Assembly (NCBI RefSeq): GCF_002094885.1
Contig: NZ_MSIT01000015.1
Span: 1 to 56,574, forward strand
Source of the DNA: Salibaculum halophilum
GTDB taxonomy: Bacteria > Pseudomonadota > Alphaproteobacteria > Rhodobacterales > Rhodobacteraceae
Reading direction: 5' to 3'
Length of the DNA stretch: 56,574 nt
Shown here: positions 46,215-55,500 of the stretch, piece after piece
How positions within the stretch are numbered: position 1 is the stretch's first letter
Layout of the letters: every line of letters begins with the position of its first letter
Translations under genes and position numbers: made by a program
The notes under the pieces: generated by a model
Told to the model about the DNA's origin: nothing
The model's input: only the letters and a program-made list of their open reading frames with translations
The model's database searches: none

Positions 46215-47408
46215 ATGAGCACCCCCGAGACGAAGGCCCGGACCGGCGACGACACGTCCCCGGCCGGCGAGCTGAAAACGGCCATGGCCGGGTTCATGTC
46301 CGATTTCCGGGCCTTTTCAGACGACATTCACCAGAAGCTTCAGGAACAGGACAAACGCATGAGCAAGCTTGACCGCAAATCTGCCATCGCCGGGGCCCGC
46401 CCGGCCCTGGCCACCGCCGCCTCGGAAGAGGCCCCCCACCAGAAGGCCTTTGCCGCCTACCTGCGTTCGGGCGATGACGACGGGCTGCGCGGCCTCGACA
46501 TGGAAGGCAAGGCCATGTCCAGCGCCGTGGCCGCCGATGGCGGCTACCTCGTCGATCCGCAGACCTCGAACATGATCCGCTCGACGTTGTCGGCGACCGC
46601 CTCGATCCGGGCCGTGGCCAATGTCGTGCAGGTCGAGGCGACCTCCTACGACGTGCTGGTCGACCACGCCGAGATGGGCGCGGGCTGGGCCACCGAGACC
46701 GACCCGGCGAGCGAGAGCGGCACGCCCCAGATCGACCGGATCAGCATCCCCCTGCACGAGCTCTCGGCCCTGCCCAAGGCCAGCCAGCGCCTGCTCGACG
46801 ACAGCGCCTTCGACATCGAGGCCTGGCTGGCCACGCGCATCGCCGACAAGTTCGCCCGCTCCGAGGCGGCCGCCTTCGTCGACGGCGACGGGGTGGACAA
46901 GCCGCAGGGCTTTCTGACCGCGCCGGTGGTGGCCAACGGCGGCTGGTCCTGGGGCAGCCTGGGCTATGTCGCGACCGGGGCCGACGGCGGCTTCGACGCG
47001 GCCAACCCGGCCGATGCGATCATCGACCTGGTCTATGCGCTGGGCGCCGAGTATCGCGCCAGCGGCACCTTCGTGATGAATTCCAAGACCGCCGGGGCGG
47101 TGCGCAAGATCAAGGATGCCGATGGCCGTTTCCTGTGGTCGGACGGGCTGACGGCCGGGGAACCCGCGCGGCTGCTGGGCTATCCGGTGCTGGTGGCCGA
47201 GGACATGCCCGATATCGCCTCGGGGTCGATGGCCATGGCCTTCGGCGACTTCTCGGCCGGCTACACCGTGGCCGAACGCCCCGACCTGCGGGTGCTGCGC
47301 GATCCCTTCAGCGCCAAGCCGCATGTGCTGTTCTACGCCACCAAGCGCGTGGGCGGGGCGGTCAGCGACTATGCCGCGATCAAGCTGCTGAAATTCGGCC
47401 TGTCCTGA
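46215..47408 (+). CDS. GTA g5, major capsid protein (HK97 fold)
   Basis: A 397-residue capsid protein. Residues 1-90 form a charged helical delta/scaffold region (SDFRAFSDDIHQKLQEQDK), probably removed by g4. The HK97 core follows with DGGYLVDPQTSNMIRSTLS, ELSALPKASQRLLDDS, and FVMNSKTAGAVRKIKD, then GYPVLVAEDMP. ATG 46215 (MSTPETKARTG) has AAGGAA upstream. Confidence 0.95.
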   Translation: MSTPETKARTGDDTSPAGELKTAMAGFMSDFRAFSDDIHQKLQEQDKRMSKLDRKSAIAGARPALATAASEEAPHQKAFAAYLRSGDDDGLRGLDMEGKAMSSAVAADGGYLVDPQTSNMIRSTLSATASIRAVANVVQVEATSYDVLVDHAEMGAGWATETDPASESGTPQIDRISIPLHELSALPKASQRLLDDSAFDIEAWLATRIADKFARSEAAAFVDGDGVDKPQGFLTAPVVANGGWSWGSLGYVATGADGGFDAANPADAIIDLVYALGAEYRASGTFVMNSKTAGAVRKIKDADGRFLWSDGLTAGEPARLLGYPVLVAEDMPDIASGSMAMAFGDFSAGYTVAERPDLRVLRDPFSAKPHVLFYATKRVGGAVSDYAAIKLLKFGLS

Positions 47409-47425
47409 GGCCGTCACCGGACGGG

Positions 47426-47445
47426 GGGCGGCGCTGACGCCGCCC
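47426..47445 (+). terminator. stem-loop after the capsid gene
   Basis: GGGCGGCG-CTGA-CGCCGCCC (8-bp perfect stem) with outer pairing CCGGA/TCCGG lies 17 bases after the g5 stop, in the 169-base gap before g6. There is no T-run, so partial termination or mRNA protection is likely rather than full termination. Confidence 0.6.
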
Positions 47446-47577
47446 TCCGGCCCGGGCGCACGCAGACCGCGGGGCCCGCCCGTGTTGTCCAGCTGCTTCC
47501 TTCCGTCCGAGCGATGCGGGGGGCCTGCGCCCGGGCACCATAGCCACGACACGACAAGCCGTTTTCGGAGAAAACTG

Positions 47578-48174
47578 ATGATGTTGATCGAAGAGACCAC
47601 GGTGCCGCAAAGCGCCCTGCCGCTGGGTTTGTTCAAGGAGCACCTGCGCCTCGGATCGGGCTTTTCCGATGACGGCTTGCAGGACGGGCTGCTCGAGGGG
47701 TTCCTGCGCTCGGCCATGGCCGCCATCGAGGGGCGCACCTCCAAGGTGCTGATCGAGCGGGATTTCGCCCTGACCCTGTCGGCCTGGGCCGACCCGGTGC
47801 GCCAGCCGCTGCCGATCGCCCCGGTCAGCGCCGTGGCCGAGGTGGTGCTGCTGGATCGCACCGGCCAGGAAAACGCGGTGGACGCGGCAGCCTGGAGCCT
47901 GCGCCCCGACATGCAGCGCCCGGCGCTGCTGGCCACGGGCAGCGCGCTGCCGGCCATCCCGCGTGCCGGGTCGGTGCGGCTACGGTTCCTGGCCGGCTTC
48001 GGGCCGGACTGGTCGGACCTGCCCAGCGACCTGCAACAGGCGGTGATGCTGCTGGCGGCACACTACTACGAATACCGGCTCGAAACCCAGTACGACGGGG
48101 GCTGCATGCCCTTCGGGGTCAGCGCCCTGATCGAACGCTACCGCGCCCTGCGTCTGGGCCGGGGGGTGGTGTGA
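47578..48174 (+). CDS. GTA g6, head-tail connector (adaptor)
   Basis: A 198-residue protein starting MMLIEETTVPQSALPLG, with LKEHLRL-like opening (FKEHLRLGSGF), a helical core and the end LIERYRALRLGRGVV. This is the phage gp6-like/phiE125 head-tail adaptor family, at the conserved position after the capsid gene. ATG 47578 has CGGAG 7 bases upstream; ATG 47581 is an alternative. Confidence 0.88.
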   Translation: MMLIEETTVPQSALPLGLFKEHLRLGSGFSDDGLQDGLLEGFLRSAMAAIEGRTSKVLIERDFALTLSAWADPVRQPLPIAPVSAVAEVVLLDRTGQENAVDAAAWSLRPDMQRPALLATGSALPAIPRAGSVRLRFLAGFGPDWSDLPSDLQQAVMLLAAHYYEYRLETQYDGGCMPFGVSALIERYRALRLGRGVV

Positions 48175-48509
48175 TGGCCCCGCGTCTGACCCGGCACCTG
48201 GTGCTGGAGACCCCGCAGCGGGTGTCCGACGGCGCCGGCGGCTTTACCGAAAGCTGGGCGGCGCTGGGCACGCTCTGGGCGCATCTCGAGGCGCGCACGG
48301 GCCGCGAGACCTCCGGCGCGGCCATGGCCGTGTCGCTGGCGCGCTACCGCGTCACCCTGCGTGCCGCCCCGCCGGGCTCGTCCGCGCGGCCCGTTGCCGG
48401 CCAGCGGTTTCGCGAGGGCACGCGCCTCTTTCGCATCCTGGCCGTGGCCGAGGCGGATGCCGACGGCCGCTACCTTGTCGCCGATACCGAGGAAGAGGTG
48501 ATCGCATGA
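48174..48509 (+). CDS. GTA g7, head closure/stopper protein
   Basis: A 111-residue protein with the head-closure pattern LVLETPQRVSDGAGGFTESW at the start and GQRFREGTRLFRILAV, then EADADGRYL. Its ATG overlaps the g6 stop by one base, indicating coupling. Confidence 0.87.
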   Translation: MAPRLTRHLVLETPQRVSDGAGGFTESWAALGTLWAHLEARTGRETSGAAMAVSLARYRVTLRAAPPGSSARPVAGQRFREGTRLFRILAVAEADADGRYLVADTEEEVIA

Positions 48510-48916
48510 GCTATGCCGTCTCTGCCGCCTTGCAGGCGGCCGTCTACCAGGCGCTGGCGGGCAACTCTGCGGTCGCCGCGCTGTCGGGGGGCGAGATCTT
48601 CGACGCGCCGCCCGCCGGGCCGGAACCCGCGCTTTACGTCACGCTGGGGCCGGAACGCGTGCGCGATGCCTCGGACCAGGGTGCCGAGGGGGCCACCCAT
48701 GACTTCACCATCTCGGTCATCACCAATTCCGCCGGCTTTGCCGAGGCCAAGGCGCTGGCCGGCGCCGTCTCGGACGCGCTGATCGACGCGCCGCTGGCGC
48801 TGAGCCGCGGCCGGCTGGTGGCGCTGGGCTTTTCCCGGGCCCGGGCGCGGCGCCTGCGCCCCGGCGACCAGCGCCGCATCGACCTGACCTTCCGCGCCCG
48901 CGTGGATGACACCTGA
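48506..48916 (+). CDS. GTA g8, tail completion/terminator protein (DUF3168)
   Basis: A 136-residue DUF3168 protein: MSYAVSAALQAAVYQALA, then PALYVTLGPERVRDASDQG and FTISVITNSAGFAEAK. It caps the tail end at the head interface. The ATG overlaps the g7 stop (ATGA). Confidence 0.9.
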   Translation: MSYAVSAALQAAVYQALAGNSAVAALSGGEIFDAPPAGPEPALYVTLGPERVRDASDQGAEGATHDFTISVITNSAGFAEAKALAGAVSDALIDAPLALSRGRLVALGFSRARARRLRPGDQRRIDLTFRARVDDT

Positions 48917-48941
48917 CCCTCAACCCATCGGAGCAAGACAC

Positions 48942-49358
48942 ATGGCAGCCCAGAACGGCAAGGACCTTCTCATCAAGATCGACATGACCGGCGACGGCCA
49001 GTTCCAGACCGCCGCCGGCCTGCGCGCCACGCGGATCGCCTTCAATTCCGAGAGCGTGGACGTGACCAGCATGGAAAGCACCGGCGGCTGGCGCGAGCTG
49101 CTGGGCGGAGCGGGCGTCAAGACCGCCGAGATCAGCGGCTCGGGCGTGTTCCGCGACGCGGCCACCGACGAACGGGTGCGCCAGATCTTCTTTGACGGCG
49201 AAACGCCCGAGTTTCAGGTCATCATCCCCGATTTCGGCACCGTGCAGGGCCGGTTCCAGGTCGCCTCTATCGAATACGCCGGCAACCACGACGGCGAGGC
49301 CACCTACGAGATGGCGCTGGCCTCGGCCGGCGCGGTCGATTTCACGGCGCTGCCGTGA
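48942..49358 (+). CDS. GTA g9, major tail (tube) protein
   Basis: A 138-residue tail tube protein of TP901-1 type. It has LLIKIDMTGDGQFQTAAGL, SVDVTSMESTGGWRELLG and the GTA-typical FFDGETPEFQVIIPDFG, then YEMALASAGAV. ATG 48942 has CGGAGCAAG upstream. Confidence 0.92.
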   Translation: MAAQNGKDLLIKIDMTGDGQFQTAAGLRATRIAFNSESVDVTSMESTGGWRELLGGAGVKTAEISGSGVFRDAATDERVRQIFFDGETPEFQVIIPDFGTVQGRFQVASIEYAGNHDGEATYEMALASAGAVDFTALP

Positions 49359-49672
49359 TGGTCAACCCGCAGGCAGGCGAGGTGGCGCTGGTGATCGACG
49401 GGCAGGCGCATGTCTGCAAGCTGACCCTCGGGGCCCTGGCCGAGCTGGAGCATTCCCTCGGCGGCGAGAGCTTGCCCGACCTGGTGCGCCGCTTCGACGA
49501 GGGCCGCTATTCCAGCCGCGACGTGCTTGCGCTGATCGTGGCCGGGCTGCGTGGCGGCGGCTGGCAGGGCGGCCCGCGCGACCTGGTCAGCGCCGAGATT
49601 GAGGGCGGGCTGGTGCGCGCCGCGCAGGTTGCCGCCGAGCTTCTGGCCCGCGCCTTTGCCGTGCCGGAGTAG
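49358..49672 (+). CDS. GTA g10, tail assembly chaperone-like protein
   Basis: A 104-residue protein of the gene-transfer-agent family with VALVIDGQAHVCKLTLGALAELE, then LVRRFDEGRYSSRDVLALI. Its ATG at 49358 overlaps the g9 stop. The position before g10.1 and the tape measure suggests a tail chaperone. Confidence 0.85.
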   Translation: MVNPQAGEVALVIDGQAHVCKLTLGALAELEHSLGGESLPDLVRRFDEGRYSSRDVLALIVAGLRGGGWQGGPRDLVSAEIEGGLVRAAQVAAELLARAFAVPE

Positions 49673-49677
49673 GGGCC

Positions 49678-49872
49678 ATGGACTGGGCGGCATTGATGCG
49701 GGCCGGATTGGGCCACCTGGGGCTGCGCCCGGCGCAGTTCTGGGCGCTCACCCCGGCCGAGTTGTGGCTGATGCTGGGCGTGGACGCGGCCGCCGCGCCC
49801 ATGGCGCGCCGGCGCCTTGAGGAACTGAGCCGGGCCTTCCCGGATGAAGGAGCGAAAGATGGACGAGATTGA
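49678..49872 (+). CDS. GTA g10.1, small tail assembly protein
   Basis: A 64-residue protein MDWAALMRAGLGHLG, then LRPAQFWALTPAELWLMLG, matching the small phage tail assembly chaperone (TAC) family at RcGTA position 10.1. In phages such a gene is paired with the preceding one, sometimes by frameshift. Its end overlaps the g11 start by 14 bases. Confidence 0.88.
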   Translation: MDWAALMRAGLGHLGLRPAQFWALTPAELWLMLGVDAAAAPMARRRLEELSRAFPDEGAKDGRD

Positions 49873-50518
49873 CGGTTTCGAGGCGCTCGAGGACGAGGCG
49901 CGGGCGCTGGAACGGACACTGGGCACGGTCACGACGCTGACCGACGCCTTCGAGGGGCAGTTGCGGGCCACGCAATCGGCCCTGACCGAGACGACCCGTG
50001 ACCTGGGCAAGCTCGAGCGCGGCTTTTCCGGCGGGCTGCGGCGGGCCTTCGACGGGCTGGTCTTTGACGGGATGAAACTGTCCGACGCGCTCTCGACCGT
50101 GGCCCAGGCCATGTCGAAAACCGTTTACAACAACGCGATGAAACCGGTGACCGACCATTTCGGCGGGATGCTGGCCGACGGTGTCAATTCGCTGGTCTCG
50201 GGCATGATGCCCTTCGCCCGGGGCGGCGCGCTGTCGGATGGGCGGGTGCTGCCCTTTGCCCGCGGCGGGGTCGTCGACCGCGCCACGGCCTTTCCCATGC
50301 GCGGCGGCACCGGGCTGATGGGCGAAGCCGGCCCCGAGGCGATCATGCCGCTGACCCGTGGCCCCGACGGCAAGCTGGGCGTGCGCGGCCAGGGCGGCGG
50401 CGCGGTCAATGTCACGATGAACATCACCACGCCGGATGTCGCCGGGTTCCGGCGCAGCCAGGGCCAGATCGCGGCGCAGATGTCGCGCCTCGTGGCGCGC
50501 GGCCAACGCAACCGCTGA
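49859..50518 (+). CDS. GTA g11, tail tape measure protein
   Basis: A 219-residue tape measure protein, short as expected of the short GTA tail. It has an N-terminal coiled-coil (GFEALEDEARALERTLG), Gly-rich repeated FARGG segments in the middle (MPFARGGALSDGR, LPFARGGVVDR) and the C-terminal block GLMGEAGPEAIMPLTRGPDG. ATG 49859 has AAGGAG upstream. It sets tail length. Confidence 0.92.
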   Translation: MDEIDGFEALEDEARALERTLGTVTTLTDAFEGQLRATQSALTETTRDLGKLERGFSGGLRRAFDGLVFDGMKLSDALSTVAQAMSKTVYNNAMKPVTDHFGGMLADGVNSLVSGMMPFARGGALSDGRVLPFARGGVVDRATAFPMRGGTGLMGEAGPEAIMPLTRGPDGKLGVRGQGGGAVNVTMNITTPDVAGFRRSQGQIAAQMSRLVARGQRNR

Positions 50519-50528
50519 GGAGGCAGGC

Positions 50529-51161
50529 ATGAATTTTCACGAGATCAGGTTCCCCGCCTCGCTGAGCTTCGGCTCGATCGGCGGGCCGGAACGGCGCACC
50601 GAGGTGGTCACGCTGGCCAACGGCTTCGAGGAACGCAACACCCCCTGGGCGCATTCGCGCCGCCGCTATGACGCGGGGATGGGGCTGCGCTCGCTCGATG
50701 ACGTGGCCGCGCTGGTGGAGTTCTTCGAGGCCCGCCAGGGCCAGCTCTACGGGTTTCGCTGGAAGGACTGGGGCGATTACAAATCCGCGCCCCCCTCGCA
50801 GGAGATCGACGGCGGCGACCAACTGCTGGGCATGGGCGACGAAATTCGCACGGATTTTCAACTGGTCAAGACCTACCGTTCAGGTGAAAACAGCTACCTG
50901 CGCCCGATCACTAAGCCCGTGGCCGGCCGCGTGCACGTCCAGGTCAGTGGCGACCCGTTGCAGGAGGGCGTGGATTACGAGATCGACATGACCACGGGCC
51001 TGATCACCTTCGGCCATCCGCCCGACCTGCAGGCCGAGGTAACGGCGGGTTTCGAGTTCGACGTGCCGGTGCGCTTTGACATCGACCAGATCCGTACCAG
51101 CGTGGCCAATTTCCAGGCCGGCGAGGTGCCCGACGTGCCGGTTGTCGAGGTGCGGGTATGA
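50529..51161 (+). CDS. GTA g12, distal tail protein (DUF2460)
   Basis: A 210-residue DUF2460 protein: FHEIRFPASLSFGSIGGPE, then AHSRRRYDAGMGLRSLDD, QLYGFRWKDWGDYKSA, and FDVPVRFDIDQIRTSV. It starts the baseplate. Its ATG has GGAGGCAGGC upstream, and its stop overlaps the g13 start. Confidence 0.93.
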   Translation: MNFHEIRFPASLSFGSIGGPERRTEVVTLANGFEERNTPWAHSRRRYDAGMGLRSLDDVAALVEFFEARQGQLYGFRWKDWGDYKSAPPSQEIDGGDQLLGMGDEIRTDFQLVKTYRSGENSYLRPITKPVAGRVHVQVSGDPLQEGVDYEIDMTTGLITFGHPPDLQAEVTAGFEFDVPVRFDIDQIRTSVANFQAGEVPDVPVVEVRV

Positions 51162-52060
51162 CCGCGCTGGACGACCACCTCGCCACGGGCCTCACGACGC
51201 TGTGCCGCTGCTGGGCCATCACCCGCGTCGACGGCGTGACGCATGGCTTTACCGATCACGACTTGAACCTCGCCTTTGAAGGCATTGACTTCAGGGCGCA
51301 ATCGGGCCTGACCGCGCGGGCGGTGGTGGCCGGGACAGGGCTGGCGGTGGACAACACCGAGGCCATGGGCGCGCTGAGCGACGCCGCCATAACCGAGGCC
51401 GACATCGCGGCCGGGCGCTATGACGGGGCCGAGCTGCGGCTCTGGCAGGTGAACTGGGCCGACCCGGCGCAGCGCGCCCTGCGCTTTCGCGGCCATATCG
51501 GCGAGGTGCGCCGCAGCGGTGGGGCCTTCCATGCCGAGTTGCGGGGGCTGACCGAGGCGCTCAACCAGCCGCAGGGTCGTGTGTATCAGGCCCCCTGCGG
51601 CGCGGTGCTGGGCGATGCGCGCTGCCGGGTGGACCTGTCCGATCCGGCCTATATCACCGATGCTGAAGTCACGGGTGCGGAAGGGGCGCGGGTGTTCACC
51701 TTCGCCGGGCTGGATGGTTACGAGCCCGGTTGGTTCACCCGCGGCACGCTGGAGGTGCTGACCGGCCCGGCGGTGGGCCTGCGCCAGCACGTCAAGCAGG
51801 ACCGGCTCGCCGTCGATGGCACCCGCACGGTCGGCCTCTGGGCGCCGCTGGGGGTTGCGCCCGGGCCGGGGGACCGCGTGCGGCTGGTGGCGGGCTGCGA
51901 CAAGCGCGCCGAGACCTGCCGCCTGAAATTCAACAATTTCATCAACTTTCAGGGCTTTCCTCACATCCCGGGTGAAGATTGGCTGATGCGCGTCCCGCGC
52001 CGGGGCGCCGACAACGCCGGCGGCAGCCTGCAGGGCATCGGGCCGGGGCTTCCGACATGA
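51158..52060 (+). CDS. GTA g13, hub protein (DUF2163)
   Basis: A 300-residue DUF2163/BR0599-like protein. The C-terminal part carries cysteines in QAPCGAVLGDARC (C147, C156) and AGCDKRAETC (C247, C254), followed by NNFINFQGFPHIPGED. These four conserved Cys are the likely iron-sulfur ligands described for GTA hub proteins; this function is taken from family knowledge. The start overlaps g12 and the end overlaps g14. Confidence 0.92.
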   Translation: MTALDDHLATGLTTLCRCWAITRVDGVTHGFTDHDLNLAFEGIDFRAQSGLTARAVVAGTGLAVDNTEAMGALSDAAITEADIAAGRYDGAELRLWQVNWADPAQRALRFRGHIGEVRRSGGAFHAELRGLTEALNQPQGRVYQAPCGAVLGDARCRVDLSDPAYITDAEVTGAEGARVFTFAGLDGYEPGWFTRGTLEVLTGPAVGLRQHVKQDRLAVDGTRTVGLWAPLGVAPGPGDRVRLVAGCDKRAETCRLKFNNFINFQGFPHIPGEDWLMRVPRRGADNAGGSLQGIGPGLPT

Positions 52061-52497
52061 GCGCGCTGGCGTCGATCGCGCGGGGCTGGATCGGCACGCC
52101 CTATCACCACCAGGCCTGCCTGCGCGGGGTGGGCTGCGATTGCCTGGGCCTGATCCGCGGCGTCTGGGCCGAACACAGCGGCACGCCCCCCGAGCCGGTG
52201 CCGCCCTACACGCCGGACTGGGCCGAGCCGCAGCGCCAGGAGGTCCTGACCGATGCCCTGTCGGCCCGCCTGACCCGCAAACCGCCCCAAGCGGCGCGGC
52301 CCGGCGACGTTCTGTTGTTTCGCATGCGCCGGGGCGCGGTGGCCAAGCACCTCGGGCTGCTGGTCGCCGACGGCGCGCGCCCGCGCTTCGTGCATGCCTA
52401 CCAGGGCCACGGCGTGATCGAGTCCGACCTCTCGGCCCCCTGGCGCCGGCGGCTGGTCGCCGCCTTCGCCTTTCCCGACCTGACTGAGAAGGAGTGA
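52057..52497 (+). CDS. GTA g14, NlpC/P60-type cell-wall peptidase
   Basis: A 146-residue peptidase with the catalytic Cys in GVGCDCLGLIRGVW (C29) and a catalytic His in AVAKHLGLLVADG. It is thought to open the peptidoglycan of the recipient at DNA delivery. It starts MSALASIARGWIGTPYHHQ and lies between hub and megatron genes as in RcGTA. Confidence 0.94.
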   Translation: MSALASIARGWIGTPYHHQACLRGVGCDCLGLIRGVWAEHSGTPPEPVPPYTPDWAEPQRQEVLTDALSARLTRKPPQAARPGDVLLFRMRRGAVAKHLGLLVADGARPRFVHAYQGHGVIESDLSAPWRRRLVAAFAFPDLTEKE

Positions 52498-52500
52498 GCC

Positions 52501-55500
52501 ATGGCCACGATCGTACTTTCCGCCGCGGGCATGGCGGCTGGCGGGGCCGTCGGTGGCTCGGTCCTGGGGCTGAGTTCGGCTGTGATCGGCCGCGCGGTCG
52601 GCGCCACGCTGGGCCGGGTGATCGACCAGCGCCTGCTGGGCGCGGGCAGTGAGCCGGTCGAGGTGGGCCGGATCGACCGGCTGCGCCTGACCGGTGCGGG
52701 CGAGGGCACGGCCATCGCTCAGTTGCACGGCCGGATGCGCATCCCCGGCCAGGTGATCTGGGCGACCGAGTTCCGCGAGCATCGCACCCGCTCGGGCGGG
52801 GGCAAGGGCGGCGCGCCGCAGCCCGCGACGACGGAATACAGCTATTCGATCAGCCTTGGCATCGCGCTTTGCGAGGGCGCGGTGGCGCGCGTCGGCCGGG
52901 TCTGGGCCGACGGGCAGGAGGTCGCCCCCGAAGAGCTGAACATGCGCCTGCACCCGGGCACGCCCGACCAGCTGCCCGACCCCAAGATCGAGGCGGTCGA
53001 GGGCGCGGGGCGGGCCCCGGCCTATCGCGGCACCGCCTATGTGGTGATGGAGGATCTCGCGCTCGGCGCCTTCGGCAACAGAGTGCCGCAGTTTACCTTC
53101 GAGGTCATGCGCCCCGACCAGGCCGGGGGGCCGGTTGCGGGCATCGACAGCGCGATCCGCGCGGTTTCCGTGATCCCGGGCACCGGCGAATACGCCCTGG
53201 CCACCACGCCGGTCTATCTCGACCACGGCTTCGGCAACCGGGCGGCGGTGAACCTCAACGCCGCCTCGGGCAAGACGGATTTCGCCACCTCGCTGGATGC
53301 CTTGCAGGAGGAGTTGCCCCACTGCGGCTCGGCCGCGCTGGTGGTGTCATGGTTCGGGGATGACCTGCGCTGTGGCACCTGCGCCCTGCGCCCCAAGGTG
53401 GACCAGAAAGAGGCCGACAGCGCGGCGATGCCCTGGCAGGTCTCGGGCCTGTCGCGGGGCCAGGCGCAAGAGGTCGCCGCGCAGGACGGTGTCAAGCTTT
53501 ACGGCGGCACGCCGGCCGACGCGGCGGTGATCGAGGCGATCGGCGGGCTGCGCGACCGCGGGCTGTCGCCGGTCTTCTATCCCTTCCTCCTGATGGATCA
53601 ACTGGCGGGCAACACCCTGACCGACCCCTGGACCGGGGCCGAGGGCCAGCCGCATCTGCCTTGGCGTGGGCGCATCACCGCCAGCCTGGCCGCCGGTGTG
53701 GCCGGCAGCCCGGACGGGACGGCGCAGGCCGAGGCGCAGGTCGCGGCCTTCCTGGGCCAGGCGCAGCCGGGGGATTTCAGCGTCGCGGGCGACACGGTCA
53801 CCTATACCGGCCCGGCCGAATGGTCCTATCGCCGCATGATCCTGCACTACGCGCATCTCTGCGCCGCCGCAGGCGGCGTCGATGCCTTCCTGCTGGGCTC
53901 GGAACTGCGCGGCCTGACGCAGATCCGCGGCGCGAGCGGTTTTCCCTTCGTCGCCGGCCTCGTGACGCTGCTGGAAGAGGTGCGCGCGATCCTCGGCCCC
54001 GACTGCAAGATCAGCTATGCCGCGGACTGGAGCGAATACCACGGCTACCAGCCGCCCGGCACGGCGGACAAGCTGTTCCATCTCGACGATCTCTGGGCGC
54101 ATCCCCAGTGCGATTTCGTGGGCATCGACAACTACCTGCCGCTGAGCGACTGGCGCGAGGGCGACGCCCACGCCGATGCGCATTGGGGCAGCATCTACAA
54201 CGCCGATTACCTGCGCGCGGGCATTGAGGGGGGCGAACACTACGACTGGTATTACCACTCGCCCGAGGCCGAGGCGGCCCAGATCCGCACGCCCATCACC
54301 GACGGCGCGGGCGAGCCCTGGGTCTGGCGGGCCAAGGACATCCGCGGCTGGTGGCAAAACCCGCATTACAACCGCATCGGTGGCGTCCGGCAGGCCACCC
54401 CCACCGCCTGGCAGCCCGAGGGAAAGCCGATCTGGTTCACCGAAGTGGGCTGTCCGGCGGTGGACAAGGGCACCAACCAGCCCAACAAGTTCGTCGACCC
54501 CAAATCCTCGGAAAGCGGCCTGCCGCGGGCCTCGACCGGGGTACGCGACGATTTCATCCAGCGCCAGTATCTGTCGGTGCTGCTGGATCACTACGGTAGC
54601 GAAGCGGGCAACCCTGTGTCCAGCGTGACCGGCCAGCCCATGGTCGATACCGCGCGCATCCACGTCTGGGCCTGGGATGCGCGGCCCTATCCGGCCTTTC
54701 CGGGCCGGGCCGACCTGTGGTCGGATGCCGACAACTATACGCTCGGCCACTGGATCAACGGACGGGTCATGGCGCAGTCGCTGGCCTCGGTGGTGGCCGA
54801 GATATGCACCCGCGCCGGTCTTGCCCATTTCGATGTCAGCCAGCTTTACGGGGTGGTGCGCGGCTACAGCCTGCCGGACGTAGACACCAGCCGGGCGGCG
54901 CTGCAGCCGCTGATGCTGGCCTACGGGTTTGACGCGATCGAACGCGACGGCCGGCTGATCTTTCGCCACCGCGCGGGGCGGGCCGACGCGCGCGTCGCTG
55001 AGGGCGGCTTCGCCGTCTCGCCCGAGGAGCCGGGCGCGATCGAGCTGACCCGCGCCCAGGCGCCCGAGGTCGTGGGCCGGGTGCAGGTGTCGCATGTGGA
55101 GGCCGACGCCGACTACGAGGTGCGCGCCACCGAGGCCGTTCACCCCGGCGATGCCACGCCCACCACCGCGCGGTCGGACCTGGCGCTGGCGCTGACCCGC
55201 GGCGAGGGGCTGCGCATCGCTGAACGCTGGCTGGCCGAAGCGCGGCTGGCGCGCGACACCGCGCGCTTTGCCCTGCCGCCCTCGCGCGCGGGCCTCGGCC
55301 CCGGCGACGTGCTGCGCCTGCCCGCGGGGCAGGGCGGCGGGCTCTACCGGGTGGACCTGTCGGAACAGACCGACCGGCAGGTGCTGGAGGCGGTGCGCGT
55401 GGACCCCTCGGTCTATGATCGCCACCCGGTGCCGGGCAGCGCCCCGGTGCTCAAACCCTATGTCGCGCCGATCCCGGTGGAGCTGATGCTGATGGACCTG

